Of a stretch of 64,000 bases of DNA, positions 10,213-22,890 are shown in pieces. The position numbers and the translations under genes were made by a program. The first letter of the stretch is position 1. Each line of letters opens with the position of its first letter. Under the pieces are notes generated by a model. It was not told the origin of the DNA, ran no database searches, and was given only the letters and a program-made list of their open reading frames with translations. The stretch lies in contig NW_020312788.1 in assembly GCF_003265705.1 (NCBI RefSeq), forward strand, positions 4,898,831 through 4,962,830. The letters run 5' to 3'. This stretch comes from Callorhinus ursinus. Its lineage: Eukaryota > Chordata > Mammalia > Carnivora > Otariidae.

Positions 10213-12193
10213 TTTTTTCCCCTTAATAAGCAATTCTTAAAACAATTTTCTTTTCCTCCCAGAGATGAGGATGTACTCCGTTTTGGCAAAGGTAGAGAAG
10301 CCTTTTGAAATGGACAAACTGGGCCACGTGATCTTCCCTTTTCCCTAGATCTCACCTGCCAGAGCTAGATCTGAGCCATGTGATAGGGGTTTCAGTAACA
10401 ATAGTGAGTATCCAGGCAGCCTGAAGTTAACCAGGCATTCAGTCTATTGGCTATGGGCCTGGAGGTTTTCACACTCCCCAGAGAGCAAAGAATTGTCCAA
10501 CTACTTTCTAATTTAGCAATGAATGTGCTAAGTTTCATAGAAATTAGGTAGTGATTTGCATGCATTTTTAGTTTGACTTACATAATCCTGTTTAGAATCC
10601 TTTCTAAACTTGAGTTTGAAGCCAATTTTCACTGAATTTTTTTCTTCTATCCAAAAGATACATATTTAGATGATCTTTGGTTTTAACTGAAACTGTTTGG
10701 TCAGACTATTAACAGACACTGCAGTGGTTTCAACCACAGCCTCTCATGGTTCTACATCAGTGAAAATGATGGGATTATAATCAAATGAAAGCTGCAGTGG
10801 ACCTCTCTAGAATTTGACCATTGTGTGCTTCTAGTTTCTGTACTTGATTTAAAAAAAACAACAGTATGGTCCCAGGATAAAGCTCTCTGCTTGTGCAATA
10901 ATGAGGTCTAGAAAAACTACTGAGAAGACTGAGCTGCGTGCCATCAAAGTACCCTCTATGAGCTCTACTTCTCTAAATGTTGATGAGTCCAAAAGCAGAG
11001 TTTGGTGTTACAGTTTCTGACACGGGTCTAAAATATGAATATTCTGGAATGTTGGATAAGAGCAAATTCTCACCCCTTTGCTATCAAATGTGTGGATTGG
11101 AAGGCTGACATCTTTTTGTGAACAAGTATACGCCTTATGCCAAGCTCTTACCTGGGAGGTGGACCTATGATACCACTTTCCTCAGGTTCCCTCTAATTGT
11201 TTCAGTAGCAGATCATCTCATATTTCACTGGGAATAAACATATAATTATGTGCAAATTTCCCACTGACACCAGCAATGTCACCAAATATTTAAAAACTTT
11301 AGAAAATAACTTGTTTCTAACATGCTTTGTAAGAATCTACGAGATTTCAATATTCTCTTCTCCTATCTCAATGAGAGATCGAATAATAGTAAATCAGAAG
11401 TTATGAAATTCTAGACTAGAATTATTATTTTCATTTTTAAATTTAGAAATAAGAGACTGTCAACAGTACATGGACCACTTGTAAATTCTAAGAAAATTAG
11501 TGATAACTTCTGACAATGTAGGGAATTCTGGTACTCTGTCCCAAAAGAAAAGTTTGAGGTCAAAATAAGGACGACAGCAAGCAGCATGCATAGACTGTAG
11601 TTATCTCAAGATACAAACACAGAGGTAGGGGAAGAGCGTAATAGACATTGGTCAAATTCCCTTTACCAGGACAGCGTGCAGATCCCCCAGTTGTTGTCCG
11701 TGTTGATGTCAAACAGGTCCTAGCTTTCTCCTTTCCTGAAGAATGGCCCTAGGCCAACAGGAGTGACTTTCTTAACCCGGAAATGCTTAGGAAGTCCCAC
11801 CCTCTTCTCCAGGGGAGCATCTGATTCCTCAAAGTCTGATTGTTATGATGTCCGAGAGCCTGTCCTACTTCCAGGAAACCCAACTTGAGGGACGCAGTGT
11901 GGAGGGTGGTTGGCATTTACATCAACTTTCCTCCTTCTTTCCCATTTTATAGCATAAGGCTAGGAATTTACTACTTTGAACACCATTGTTGGGCTATTTT
12001 ATTTCTTGGGTCACCTAATAAAACTACCCTAACAGGATTTGATCAATTTTGGTCCTTCATTTCCCATTGCTGGGAACAGCAGACAGGGAGTAGATGGTGG
12101 GAGGGAAAAAGTAGTATAACTTTAGGTTCTGACAAAATTTCAAGTCAGATGTTTCTGGAAGAGGTATTTTAAAAAAAAAAAAAATAATACTAA
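10213..12193. other. Unique-looking stretch, no recognised feature
   Basis: About 2 kb without a named repeat. The 95-codon frame at 11885-12172 has no recognisable domain. A purine-rich A14 run near 12170 may be an old tail. Confidence 0.45.
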
Positions 12194-12396
12194 TGGGATG
12201 CCTGGGTGGCTTGGTTGGTTAAGCCTCTGGCTCTTGGTTTCAGCTCAGGTCATGATCTCAGGGTCATGAGATCGAGCTCCACATCAGGCTCTGTGCTCAG
12301 CCAGGATTTGCTCAAGATTCTCTCTCTCTCCCTTTCCCTCTGCCCCTCCCTTCAGCCCTCTCTCTCTCAAATAAATAAGTAAATCTTTAAAAATAA
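12194..12396 (+). mobile_element. Can-SINE, sense, older subfamily
   Basis: GGGATGCCTGGGTGGCTTGG is followed by CTCTTGGTTTCAGCTCAGG, GTCATGAGATCGAGCTCC and CTCAAGATTCTCTCTCTCTCCC. These diagnostic differences (TCATGAGATCGAG instead of TCCTGGGATCGAG, and the CAAGATTCTC segment) mark an older Can-SINE subfamily than the neighbouring copies. The tail is AAATAAATAAGTAAATCTTT. Confidence 0.93.
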
Positions 12397-12684
12397 TGTC
12401 AATATAATTGGACATAAATTCTTAGCAGAAGTGGAATTGACATTTTTTGACCAACTCCTATGGAGGACTATGCATTATGGAATTTTTAAAAATCCCTGCA
12501 TTTGAATGATAAATGAGCTAATGACTGAATTAACACACACGGGTATATTCAGTAAAAATTAAAGTTCTCATCCAAAATGCACATGATCATTCTTAAATAA
12601 GCATATAAATTCTTCTTCCATGAATGTCTTAATTTTAACCACTGTAAATCCAGTCTTAAATAACATTCATTCATTCACATATTC

Positions 12685-13140
12685 TTTCAATCATTCAGCA
12701 TTTTTTGAGAGACCAGCATAAGCCAAACACTGTGAAATGAATGAGGATACAATGGTGCATAATTCCCTTTCCTTACAGAGCCTACAACCAATCAGTAATA
12801 GAGGCTAGACATGGTCATGGGCTGTAATAATAGAATGCTGCAGTGGCAAGTGCAATGAGGAAGGAACCACCAGGAGAACACAAAGAAAGCGCACTTAACT
12901 AGAATCTGGATCGGAAAAACCTCCTGAAAGAAGTGACACTTTAAGCAAAGACCCAAAGAATGAGGGAAGGGAGAGCCTGGAGGAAAGGACAAGTGCTACA
13001 GGTAGAGCACTGTGTGTTTGAAGAACTGAAGTTAGGTCAGACTGGATAAAGGATAGAAGGCAAAGGGAAGAAGTCACACAGTATGAGGCTGAAATGCTGC
13101 ATAGTCCAGGGGAGAGTCTTGTGTCAAAGGTTGGGTTCTT
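12685..13140 (-). mobile_element. LINE-2 (L2) 3' end, antisense, left part
   Basis: The plus strand holds a decayed reverse complement of the L2 terminus: CAGCATAAGCCAAACACTGTG, GATACAATGGTGCATAATTCCC, CCTACAGAGC-like text, and an AAGTGACACTTTAAGCAAAGACCCAAAGAATGAGGGA segment. It appears to be interrupted by an insertion at about 13140-13555 and to resume after it. Confidence 0.65.
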
Positions 13141-13554
13141 TGGGATATAGACTCAGAGGTCAAGGCTTTCATGCAGGAAGTTTATTGGGAGAACTTTCAG
13201 TATCAACACCTGTGAAGCAATGAAGGCAGTCTACTACTCAACTTCTATCTCTGTGTTCAGGAAAGAAGCTGGGCTATAACAAAATCACAACAGAGTCTTC
13301 AACCAACCCTACAGAGAGTTCTTAAATTCAGACTTCTCTCTGCTTGGGATAAGGGGGTGGACTTTCATACCTCTGAGTGGAGCTGTCACGGAATGCCGGC
13401 TACCCTGGGAAGGGTATAACCTTATGCAAGTACTTTCAGCTGAGGGAAAGGCGGAGGGACATAATTGGGAGCTGTTGGCTTGTAACACTACAATGAATGC
13501 TTGAGTCCTCAAGGAGGTCTAGAGAGAGCACCCCATTGTAAATAAAGCATATTA
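13141..13554. other. Unassigned insert between two L2 halves
   Basis: Starts near GGGTTCTTTGGGATATAGACTCAGAGG and contains CAGGAAGTTTATTGGGAGAA. The L2 match breaks off before it and continues after it, so it is likely a later interspersed repeat. I cannot name the family and found no clear target-site duplication. Confidence 0.4.
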
Positions 13555-13990
13555 AGGGGACATCATATAAGCTGTGTTAGAAGGGCGACAAGCCTGGGCT
13601 TTAAGTATGGAAGAGACACAATATGCAGTAGATTTAGAAAGATCTTTCTGTCTGCATAATGAGCAGCAGATTGGAGAGAAGCATGACTAGAAGCAGAGAG
13701 ACCAGTTGAAAGTTGGTTGCAAAAATTCGGGCAATCAATGATGGTGGTCTGAAGCAGGGTAGTAGCAGTAAGACTGGAGAGTTGTAGGTGGATCTGAAAG
13801 ATATTCAGGGAGTAGAAGGGATGAAACTTAGGAATTGGATGTGAAGAAGTTAGAGAAGAGTCCAAGCTGTAACTCAAATTTGAAGCTTGGGCACTCATGA
13901 TAGGAAACAAAGCAAGAAAAGCTAATTGTTTGGTTGCTATTATATTTTTTAATGGTAAGAGAGAGATGCTAAACTCAATTTGGGAAATGT
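13555..13990 (-). mobile_element. LINE-2 (L2) region, antisense, right part
   Basis: GAAGCAGAGAGACCAGTTGAAAG, GCAATCAATGATGGTGGTCTG and AGGGTAGTAGCAGTAAGACTGGAGAG follow the reverse-complement L2 order (AGGGAGACCAGTTAGGAGGC ... GATGATGGTGGCTTGGA ... GGTGGCAGTGGAGATGGAGAG). It continues the element at 12685-13140. Confidence 0.65.
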
Positions 13991-14080
13991 AGACTTTAAA
14001 GTGAGTTTAATAGAGGCATGTACTAAAAAGCATAAAGATATAAGGGTCTGGAGCACAGAAAAGTGATTTGGACCAGACAT

Positions 14081-14240
14081 AGAAATATGGAGGCCATTGG
14101 GGCACCTGGGTGGCTCAGTTGGTTAAGCGACTGCCTTCGGCTCAGGTTGTGATCCTGGAGTCCCAGGATCGAGTCCCGCATCGGGCTCCCTGCTCAGCAG
14201 GGAGTCTGCTTCTCCCTCTGACCCTCTTCCATCTCATGTG

Positions 14241-14271
<31 letters not shown>

Positions 14272-14317
14272 AAATAAATAAAATCTTTAAAAAAAAAGAG
14301 AGAAATATGGAGGCCAT
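14081..14317 (+). mobile_element. Can-SINE, sense, with perfect 17 bp TSD
   Basis: AGAAATATGGAGGCCAT is repeated exactly at 14081-14097 and 14301-14317. Between them lies a full sense Can-SINE (TGGGGCACCTGGGTGGCTCAG head, (CT)n near 14240-14268, AAATAAATAAATAAAATCTTT tail). The intact duplication implies a young insertion. Confidence 0.98.
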
Positions 14318-14519
14318 CAGTGAGCATAGAGGTGGTAGTTGTGGCCAACAAAAAAATCAAGATAACTCAGGAAAGTGTATAAGTAAGGAAAACAGGAGGC
14401 CTGAAATAAAATCATGAGTTCTTGATTTTTTTTTCCCCATGAAGCATTCATTGAATACCTGCCCTATGCTTTCAACATGATTACGGAGGAGAGGGGAGAA
14501 GAAGAGTACTATTTTTTTA

Positions 14520-14720
14520 ACACCTTTTCTGTGCCAAACACATTATTTCATTATTTTATGACCCTATGGTTTCAGATTATCATCTCCATTTGATAGATGA
14601 GAACAAAGGATCAGAAAATTTAGGCAACTTCCAGAAGTCATCATATTATTAACTAATAGGGGCCAAAGTCTCAATCCAGTTCTGCCTTATTGTATTTTAC
14701 TATGAGTTTTACACTACACC
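14520..14720 (-). mobile_element. MIR fragment, antisense
   Basis: CATCTCCATTTGATAGATGAGAACAAAGGATCAGAAAATTTAGGCAACTTCC matches the reverse complement of the MIR core (CCATTTTACAGATGAGGAAACTGAGG ... TTAAGTAACTTGCCC). It is diverged and ancient. Confidence 0.65.
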
Positions 14721-15706
14721 ATGGCTAACTTCAAATTATGTAATATAGGTTTATTGTGAATAATAGTTTTTGTAATCATAGTTTTATTTTGGTTTATATA
14801 ATTTACTACCTTTAAATATGAAAAAAACAAAGCTAGAAAATTCAAATCTGCTTTGGGGGAATAGAAATGGGGTCTCCTATGTTCTCAAACCTTGAAGAAG
14901 ATGTATACATTTGTTTTCATTAGATAGAAACACAGGAAAAAAGGGCTTAATCTTTCATTAACCTCTTTGTAAAGAAAAGCTTCTATTTATTCTGAAGGCA
15001 ATTAAAAATGTATAGCAATAGGCCTTTAGGAAAAAATTACCTCACAACACAGAGTGTATGTACTATTAGCACTGATGTTATTTATTTATGTGTAGCTAGA
15101 ATTACATGCCCATATAGGACTCAGGCTTATGAAAATGTCTGAAAGATTTTCTCAGGGCCGTGAGAAACTACAACTATGCAGAAGTCTGTCATGGGCTTTC
15201 TTGCAGGGGTTCTGAGAAACCCTGCATGGCTTCTGTTGATAGAGATGCATCAGCAATGTTCAATCAATGGTCTGTGTTAGTTGATATTGGCAAGTATACT
15301 CTCTAACACACATAGGCTCAGAGAGTGGGAGCCCAGTCTTCTTGCTGGAACACTGAGAGACACAATTACCAGAGGGACGTTTTAGCTATACTGATAAGTG
15401 GGGTAACCACTCATCAGCTGTTGGCCTCTTGTGGATATATCCTCAAGATAGAAAATAGCACAATCTTCAGAAGGGTGGCATCCCTCAACAGTTCCGGACG
15501 TGAGACTTAAGTATATTTTTATCTTTCATAAGAGGTCATTCAGGTCAAGTGTATGGGTAGATACACTTTGGAACTGCAAAACCTCATGTAGTTCTGAAAT
15601 GAATGTTGAATTACACGTGTTTCAGAATTCCTTGCAAGCCTCACCCAACCAGGAACAGAAAGAAGACCTGCTTTTAAAATCATCATTTATCTCATTACAT
15701 TTCTTT
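14721..15706. other. No recognised feature
   Basis: AT-rich sequence with no named repeat or gene. Frames at 15325-15510 and 15500-15871 are chance; the second one runs into the antisense SINE on its right. Confidence 0.45.
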
Positions 15707-15938
15707 AGGGTGTTGGGGTTTTTTTTTAATTTTATTTATTTATTTGTCACAGAGAGAGCGAGGGAGAGAAAGAGCACAAGCAGGGGGAGCAGCAAAGGGG
15801 AGGGAGAAGCAGGCTCCCTGTTGAGCAGGGAGTTTGATGCGGGACTCAATCCCAGGACCTTGGGATCATGACATGAGCTGAAGGCAGACACTTAACTTAC
15901 TGAGCCACCCAGGCATCCCCAGGATGTTGGGTTTTTTT
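15707..15938 (-). mobile_element. Can-SINE, antisense, first of two in one target
   Basis: The body from about 15722 (poly(T), AATTTTATTTATTTATTTG) to 15920 (GAGCCACCCAGGCATCCCC) is an antisense Can-SINE. AGG(G/A)TGTTGGG followed by T's occurs on both sides (15707 and 15921), giving an imperfect duplication. The right-hand copy is also the left-hand target of the next SINE. Confidence 0.93.
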
Positions 15939-16153
15939 GTTTGTTTGTTTGTTTTAAAGATTTTATTTATTTGACAGAGAGAGACACAGTGAGAGAGGGA
16001 ACACAAGCAGGGGGACTGGGAGAGGGAGAAGCAGAATTCCCACCAAGCAGGGAGCCTGATGCGGGGCTCAATCCCAGGATCCTGGGATCATGACCTGAGC
16101 CGAAGGCAGACGCTTAATGACTGAGCCACCCAGGTGCCCCAGATGTTGGTTTT
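15921..16153 (-). mobile_element. Can-SINE, antisense, second of two in one target
   Basis: The body at about 15939-16140 begins with (TTTG)n and TTTTAAAGATTTTATTTATTTG, and ends GAGCCACCCAGGTGCCCC. The flanks AGGATGTTGGGTTTT (15921) and AGATGTTGGTTTT (16141) are the second and third copies of the same target sequence. Confidence 0.93.
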
Positions 16154-16474
16154 GACAGTAAGATTTAGCTGGGCTAAAAGCTGCTATGCAGCTCTTGAAA
16201 AATTCTCTTGCTACCTAAGAAAAAACCATTTGCACTGTGCAGATCCCATTTTCATGAATGTGGTTTTAAAAAAAGATAAAAATAAAAGAGTATCGTAGTT
16301 TAAAAAATACATATATGTGTGTCTATATATTTATATTATACAATTTTAAAACTTGAAGGGATTAAAATATATTTAAGTTTAGTCTCAGTTATTTTATACA
16401 TGATTACACAGATTCAGAGATGGGAAATATATCCAAGGTCATACAAGATTATTTTAATGGTAAAAGTAAGCCTG

Positions 16475-16680
16475 TAAACCAATTTTTTTTTTTTTTTTGA
16501 GATGGGGAGAAGGGGAGAGGGACAGAGAGCAGAGGGAGAGAGAGAATCTTAAGCAGGCTCCACACTCAGCACAGAGCCTGACTTGGTGCTCAATCTCATG
16601 ACCCTGAGATCATGACCTGAGCTGAAATCAAGAGTTGGATGCTTAACCGACTGAGCCACCCAGGTGCCCCTAAACCAAAA
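16475..16680 (-). mobile_element. Can-SINE, antisense, older subfamily
   Basis: Body 16483-16670: a T17 run, a GA-rich stretch, CTTAAGCAGGCTCCACACTCAGC, CATGACCCTGAGATCATGACC, and GAGCCACCCAGGTGCCCC. The CCCTGAGATCATGACC and CTCAGCACAGAGCC features mark the older subfamily. TAAACCAA flanks both ends (16475-16482 and 16671-16678). Confidence 0.95.
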
Positions 16681-17502
16681 TTTTTTTAAGTTCCAAATTA
16701 AAACATGTACCACAGAACTACATTGCCTTGTTTCATAATTTATTGATAAATAATAAATTTGAGATGATAAAACACTATCAACTGATATGCACTAAGTAAA
16801 AATGTTAAGTCCTAAGCTTAGACATTTCAAGGACACTGCAAACATACTAAAACTAAAGACTTGTAATTTGCTTGGGGTCATGATACTGCTTAGTTTTAAA
16901 ATATGACACATAAATCATTTATCTAATGAGCGTCATCTTATTGCTTTCATTTCTTTTTTAAAAAAAGTGTCCTCTGTCATTGAAGATGCTAAATAAAATG
17001 CATCAACAGAAATTAATAGGCAATAGAACTTGATGAATTCTCTTGGAGAATATTTTTATAATGAAAGCTTGGCAACTCTTCCTGTGATTAATCATGATAA
17101 TGCACAAACCCTTAGGCTCTAAATAAACTGGCCTATTCTTTTTTTCTGGAATATTTCTCTCTTCCCTTTTTTCTTTTAAGAAAGATTAACCACTCCACCT
17201 TCTCCATGTTCTTCTCTGTGAAATCCACCCCCTCCACTTCTCTATCCAAATCCCACTTTCTCCAAGAAGATATCTTACACCCCCAAAGGAGGGGGTGATC
17301 CTGTTCTTCTTTGAATTCCAAAGTGCTTTGTATTTCCAGCACTCAATACTGATCATACAGTACAATATTATCATGTATTCCCTAGACTACAAACATTCCA
17401 AAAGGGTTCAGTTGTATGTCCTAGAAGATAGGTGTGCGTAGGGAGTCCATAAATATACCTTGCTAATAGCTAGAGTGAATACAGCAAATGGCTAAGTACA
17501 TC
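16681..17502. other. No recognised feature
   Basis: AT-rich unique-looking sequence. The minus-strand frames near 17133-17374 have no recognisable domain. Confidence 0.45.
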
Positions 17503-17752
17503 AGAAGCAAGGATACTTTAGGGCCCCTGGGTGGCTCAGTTGGTTAAGCGACTGCCTTCGGCTCAGGTCATGATCCTGGAGTCCCGGGATCGAGTCCCAC
17601 ATCGGACTCCCTGCTCAGCAGGGAGTCTGCTTCTCCCTCTGACCCTCTGACCCTCTGACCCTCTTCCTTCTCGTGCTCTCTATCTCTCACTCTCTCTCTC
17701 AAATAAATAAAAAAATCTTAAAAAAAAAAAAAAAAGAAGCAAGGATACTTTA
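17503..17752 (+). mobile_element. Can-SINE, sense, with perfect 18 bp TSD
   Basis: AGAAGCAAGGATACTTTA is repeated exactly at 17503-17520 and 17735-17752 around a sense Can-SINE. Inside it the octamer CTGACCCT is tandemly repeated near 17638-17663, a small private expansion not seen in sibling copies. The A-tail is about 15 bases long. Confidence 0.98.
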
Positions 17753-20579
17753 AAAATTCAATCACACATACTGAAAGCAAGGTTTCTCCATGAAGGGACC
17801 CTTCCAGCCCTCCCACCTTTCCTGTTACAAAGAAGTGAAAATGAAAATAAACTTTAAAAAAAGAAGCTCAAAGAAAAGATTTCCAATTTAGTTTAATCTG
17901 AAGGGTTACTTGACTAAAAGTAGTCTTCCTCTGGCTGACCAGGGACCAAAACTCCCGCGTTTATGTGAAGGAAACAAGAAATAGAAGTGAACTTTATCGA
18001 CCACTCAATACAACTCCTGACTAACAAGTACTTTTCTACTGAAATTTACAACAATCCTATGAGAAAGGCATTATTATTCCAATTTCCCCCTACAAAATTT
18101 ACCCTGGTTGCTAGGGAACCAGGATTACAGAAAGAATATGAATAAGAAATGGCATTTCTTGTAGGTAATATTTCCTCTGCTCTGTTTTGTAAAGTAAATA
18201 TATGTTAAGAAATAAAAAGCTTATGTGTTTTTAATACTCATTAATATATATTAAATGTTATTGTTTATTAAAGACTAATAATTCAGGGCTCAAAGATTAA
18301 ATATCAAACTAATAACATACTACATTTTAAAAATTGTCTCATATTAGTAAAGAAATATTGTATGTCAGAATAGAAATATTTTTTTTTTCTTTTAGAGCAC
18401 TAATCAGAATCAAATTTCATCTGCTTTTGTATTTGCCAAGCTAGCCATGTGGGGCAGTAGCAAAATTGAGGTTTCTTCCAGCCTCCAAATCCTATGATTG
18501 GTTGATTTATAATCTGCCTTTATAATGGAATTAGAGACAAACTTTTTCTACCTAATTAGGTAGGTACTTGCTGACGGAGTAGTTTTTTTGTATATGCAAA
18601 ATTTGCTTGCATTTGGATCCTTGTCGTCTGTCCTCTGCAAAAAGGGCAATGTTTTCAAATCTGAAGACATTTGCAGCTGTGCAGCTAGTTGACTAATCAC
18701 TTCTGAGATCTTCTTCCCCAAAATAAAAATCATCTGGGGACTAATTGTTACTGAGAATAATAACAGAGCTTGGCATTTCTGAAGATTTATTCATCACTGG
18801 ATTTCACATGTCTGAGCCCCTCTCTGAAATCCTGAGCTTCTCTTCCATAAAGGCCACACGGAGGTCCGAATGGTAGCAGAGATTCTCTGTGGCAGGTTTG
18901 GGGTCAGGACTGGACATTCCTCCCTGACCTTTTTCACTTCACATTCGTGTGGCCTTCCACTTGATTAGTAGATTCCTACCGTGTGACGTGCTCCGCAGAG
19001 CACTGCACGTAGAGGTCCGGGACTCAGGATGCAACCTGGGCTCATCTCAACAGAGGGATGGGTCAGGTCAGCAGCTGCCCTGCAGACCTCCATGCTGATC
19101 TGGGTCCGATAAGGATCTAGGTCTCCAGTGGATCAAATGCATGAATGTGCTTTGCAAAGGACTAAGCCCAGTCATACAAATGTAAGTTGTAATTCATGTT
19201 TGTCTGTTATTAGTCCAACATTCTCATCAACTTCTTCAGTCATAAAAGGGCAAGAAGAGGCTGACTCAGCATCTATAATGTCACTATGAAGAACATGTTT
19301 AGATGTTTTGCTAAATGGAATACACTTTAAATTTTTTATAATCCAGCTACATCTGCAAATCAAAACGGGGCTGTTCTTTGTTCACTTTGATATTTAATGC
19401 TTCCCTTATGCAACCCTGGTCCAGAAGCCCTGTACGTTGGCCTACCCCTAGAGACAACTAGGTACTCGGCCTCAGGCAAGTCATCTCATTATTTTCAAGT
19501 CCTTCTCCAACTGGAAAGTGGAGGGGTAAGAAAGAGAGGAGAGGAAAGGAACAAATGGTTCTGGGTATCCAGTTCAGCATCTACATCTTAATTCTCTACC
19601 TCCAGGGAAACCCTGGCCTCAGCAAAGGGAGCTCTGCTCCTTTAGAGCTCCCTGTACTCAGATTTTCACATCACAATGTGTGAGGGAGCCAGATCTTGCT
19701 ATTTGAAGACAGGGTTTCGAAAGCTGTGTTCCAAATACAATAGCTTAATTTGGAATTCTGACTGAAAATCTGAGGACGTTGCAGAAGCAATAAAGGGAGG
19801 TGCACACGCAATGGTTGTTGGCTGCTTGATTTGCTGACACTACGAATGTTACCGAGCACATGGAGCAGCACAGAGGCCCACCCTAAGAACATGTAAATTC
19901 CAAAAGCACATTAATTAATTAGAAGAAAAGGGTCAGCAAACTAACTGTGAGATCTCAGAAGGGTCATGGGCACTCTATCTCCATTGTTTTTTAATAAAAG
20001 GAGATATAGGATTAGCTGGTGAAATTGAATGCCTATCAAAAGCACATTGTAAGAATAAGATGATAAACCAAATGTGAGAGTTTTGGGTAAATGAAACATA
20101 ATATACAGCAAAAATATTAAATTTATACTCTGTTAATAATAGATAACACCTCTATAATTTTTTGAAATAGACTACCAATGTCTAGCTTCTCAAAAAAGGA
20201 AGTATTTTTAGCTCCTATATATGGATTTAATAAAATACGTGGAGAACAAAGTAGAACTGCTACAATAACCAGATTATCATTGAAAAAAAAAGTCAAGCCA
20301 TTGACTGCAATTGTATTTTTGAAGTATAGATACTGCTTATTTTAAGAAATAGATTTTTTGTGGAAAAACTGAATGTAAAAACAACTATTAAATGACATTT
20401 TCAAAGAAAATTTGGTGATCTCTTAAGAAATGAAACATCTTTTTATAGGATAAATTATTATTCCTAGGATTTTCTATTTCATAAGTCCATGTTTGTTTAT
20501 GCTTGGCTTTTTTAAAGTATATGTGTTCATCTTGTTATTAATAATCTCAATTTTTTTTTTTATTGCAAGGAATAGTTAC
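17753..20579. other. Long unique-looking stretch
   Basis: About 2.8 kb with no named young repeat and no convincing gene. A few phrases near 18050-18090 and 19440-19520 are faintly MIR-like. Frames under 75 codons show no motifs. Confidence 0.45.
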
Positions 20580-20960
20580 TGCATGCATACTGTGTCCCAA
20601 GCAGGCTCCATTTTAGGTACTAGAAATTCAAAGATGACTAGAACACAGTCCTGATTTTTAAATAGTTAGCCGGTATTTGAGGAAGATGGTATGAAAGCAA
20701 ATATGTTTAACAACGTGTAGTACAAGCACACAAGGGCTTTCTAAGTCATGGTCACATCCCAACAAGCAGTAATAATTTCTACTTGGGTTGGGGGGGAAGA
20801 GATAAGGACTTGGTATTTAAAAAGAAAACTGGTCCTTAAACCTATTATGTTTGACTGATGACAGGAAAGGATTGTGGGTGGGATGGCAAAGCCAGGGTCG
20901 TAGGGGTGAGCGGAGATGAGTGACTCCAAAGGAGAGAAGAGTCTAAGCAAATTCATAGAG
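20580..20960 (-). mobile_element. Possible LINE-2 remnant, antisense
   Basis: CTGTGTCCCAAGCAGGCTCCATTTTAGGTACTAG and the following text resemble a heavily decayed reverse complement of the L2 terminus (GTGCCAGGCACTGTTCTAGGCGCTG). The match is weak beyond the first 100 bases. Confidence 0.4.
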
Positions 20961-21689
20961 GTATGAGATATCATAAAGCTTTCTCGTATCTACAAGCAAT
21001 TCAATGAGACTGGAACATTGGTCAGAATAAGTGGGTGGGGACGTAAAATGTTTCTTTTGATTTAGTCTGAGAATTGTTCATAGATCTAAAAGGGAATTCC
21101 TGAGTATGGCTAACTATGTGGAGATTGAGAAGAAATAGAATGTGGGGGGCTTTTCTGGAAAAGAAAAGACAGTGCAGTTGTACCAGACCTTTAGGGTCAT
21201 CTTAGAAATACCCTCATGCATTGAATAATGCGCCACGGCTTGCACATTCTTAGATTCCACTTGGAAAGCCAATTTGGAAAAGAGAAAACACCAAAAAGGG
21301 CAAATATGGAACACTTGGTTCTTTCTTCTTCCCAGGCACCATCTTTTCCCATCCTCCCATCCACACACCTACTTTGACCTAGATGATTCTCCTTTTTACT
21401 CAAAAACTTAGAAACTCTGCAGTGTGTGTGCGTTTAATGAAGAGAGGCAGCTGGGAAGGAGAACAGAAGCTTTTTTTAAAGGGTGCTTCTTCCCAGTTTA
21501 AATAGAACACCTACTTTGAATATGTCCTAGCAAGTTCAGAAGAGAATCCAAGGCTGAAAAATATGGAAAGGCAAAAGTATAAGTCTACAGACATCCTGGT
21601 TCATTAGCCACCAAGTTATAGAACGATTAAAATGAAAGCTGTCTCTGGATTGCCTGGGGGTTCATGCTCAGCATCACAGCACCAATAAA

Positions 21690-21765
21690 CCTAGTCTCTC
21701 TCTCTCTCTTTCTCTCTTTTGCTCTCTCTCTCTTCTTCTCTCTCTCCTACACACACAGCACTGAT
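21690..21765. repeat. (CT)n-rich pyrimidine tract
   Basis: An interrupted TC/CTTT tract followed by ACACACACAG. It is simple sequence and makes low-complexity frames on both strands. Confidence 0.85.
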
Positions 21766-21919
21766 ACTAAGCCCTCTGAGAAGTGTAAACAAGCTTATAA
21801 TTACCTCAAGCAGATGAATTGGCCTATTAATATTGAGCCAGACATTGTTATTCTTTTCTCCCTTCTTCCTTATTAAGAGAACACCAATTTTGTTTGAAAC
21901 ATCTATTAGTCCAACTTGA

Positions 21920-22890
21920 AGGCTCTCTTTCCCAGCCTCCTCTCTTGTTCCTGTGAGTGGATATGGAACAATTCTGGCCATTGAGACCCAGGAGGAAGTC
22001 TGCTGAGAATTTCTGAACATTTTGCTTTTACGATATAGGCTCAACCACTTCCTCCCTGTGCCTTCTTGCAACCTGCCTGAAATGCCCAAGGGTTAGCCAA
22101 GCATTAGCTGGATGCTAGGATCAGAATGAGTTCAAAAACCAACCTTTCAAGGTTCATATGGACCGGCCATGTTTCTCATAGCATGTGGGACTGCTGTAAT
22201 TTGGGGTATTTTACTTAAACTGTAAAATCATAGACCTGAATTCCAGGTACTAAAAGGTAAAAATGTGGAAATCTATACTAAAGTTTCTCTGATCTCTGCA
22301 GGTAGAAGAAAAAGGATGTGATCCCATTTTCAGGTGCAAAATATAATCAATCATTAACATGAGAGCTAGTCCCTTTCTCCCCCCATTAAATCCTCAATTC
22401 TCTAATGTCAAGAAATTACAATTGGCAAAAGATGATATATTTCTTAAGGGATTAACTGCAAAGGTGAAAGGTAGGCAGAGATAGCTTGGTGACCCCAATA
22501 ACTTATGCTCCCTTTTGAGAAGTGGCTGCCCAGCTAGGGACAACACTTCTCAGCCTTCCATTGTTGTAAGGGGAACCACACGACGACCCCTCACCATTTA
22601 AATACAAGCCAGTCATGTGTGTCACTTCTGGGCTGAAGAGGTATGCATGAAGTCTTCATGAAGTCTCTTTCCCTCTGCCGGCTGACTCTGAGTGCCTAGA
22701 GGCAGGAGGAGCCAGGAGACAGAAGGATCCAAGATCCATACACAATCACATGGAAGGCCACCTGCCAACCAGGAACAACCACATAGAACTTTCCATGAGT
22801 AAGAAATACAACCTAATTGTGCTTAAGCCACCAAGACTTTTGGGTATACTTGGGGCTGAATCCAGTGTCATTCTAATTACTATAAAGGAC
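21920..22890 (+). mobile_element. Possible ancient LTR-like pieces
   Basis: GAACAATTCTGGCCATTGAGACCCAGGAGGAAGTCTGCTGAGAA (near 21966) and CATGAGTAAGAAATACAACCTAATTGTGCTTAAGCCACCAAGAC (near 22795) resemble phrases of old mammalian LTR-type repeats. In MLT1-like LTRs, AGAAATAAA...TTGTGTTAAGCCAC marks the 3' end. The two pieces may be separate elements. The family was not established. Confidence 0.35.
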
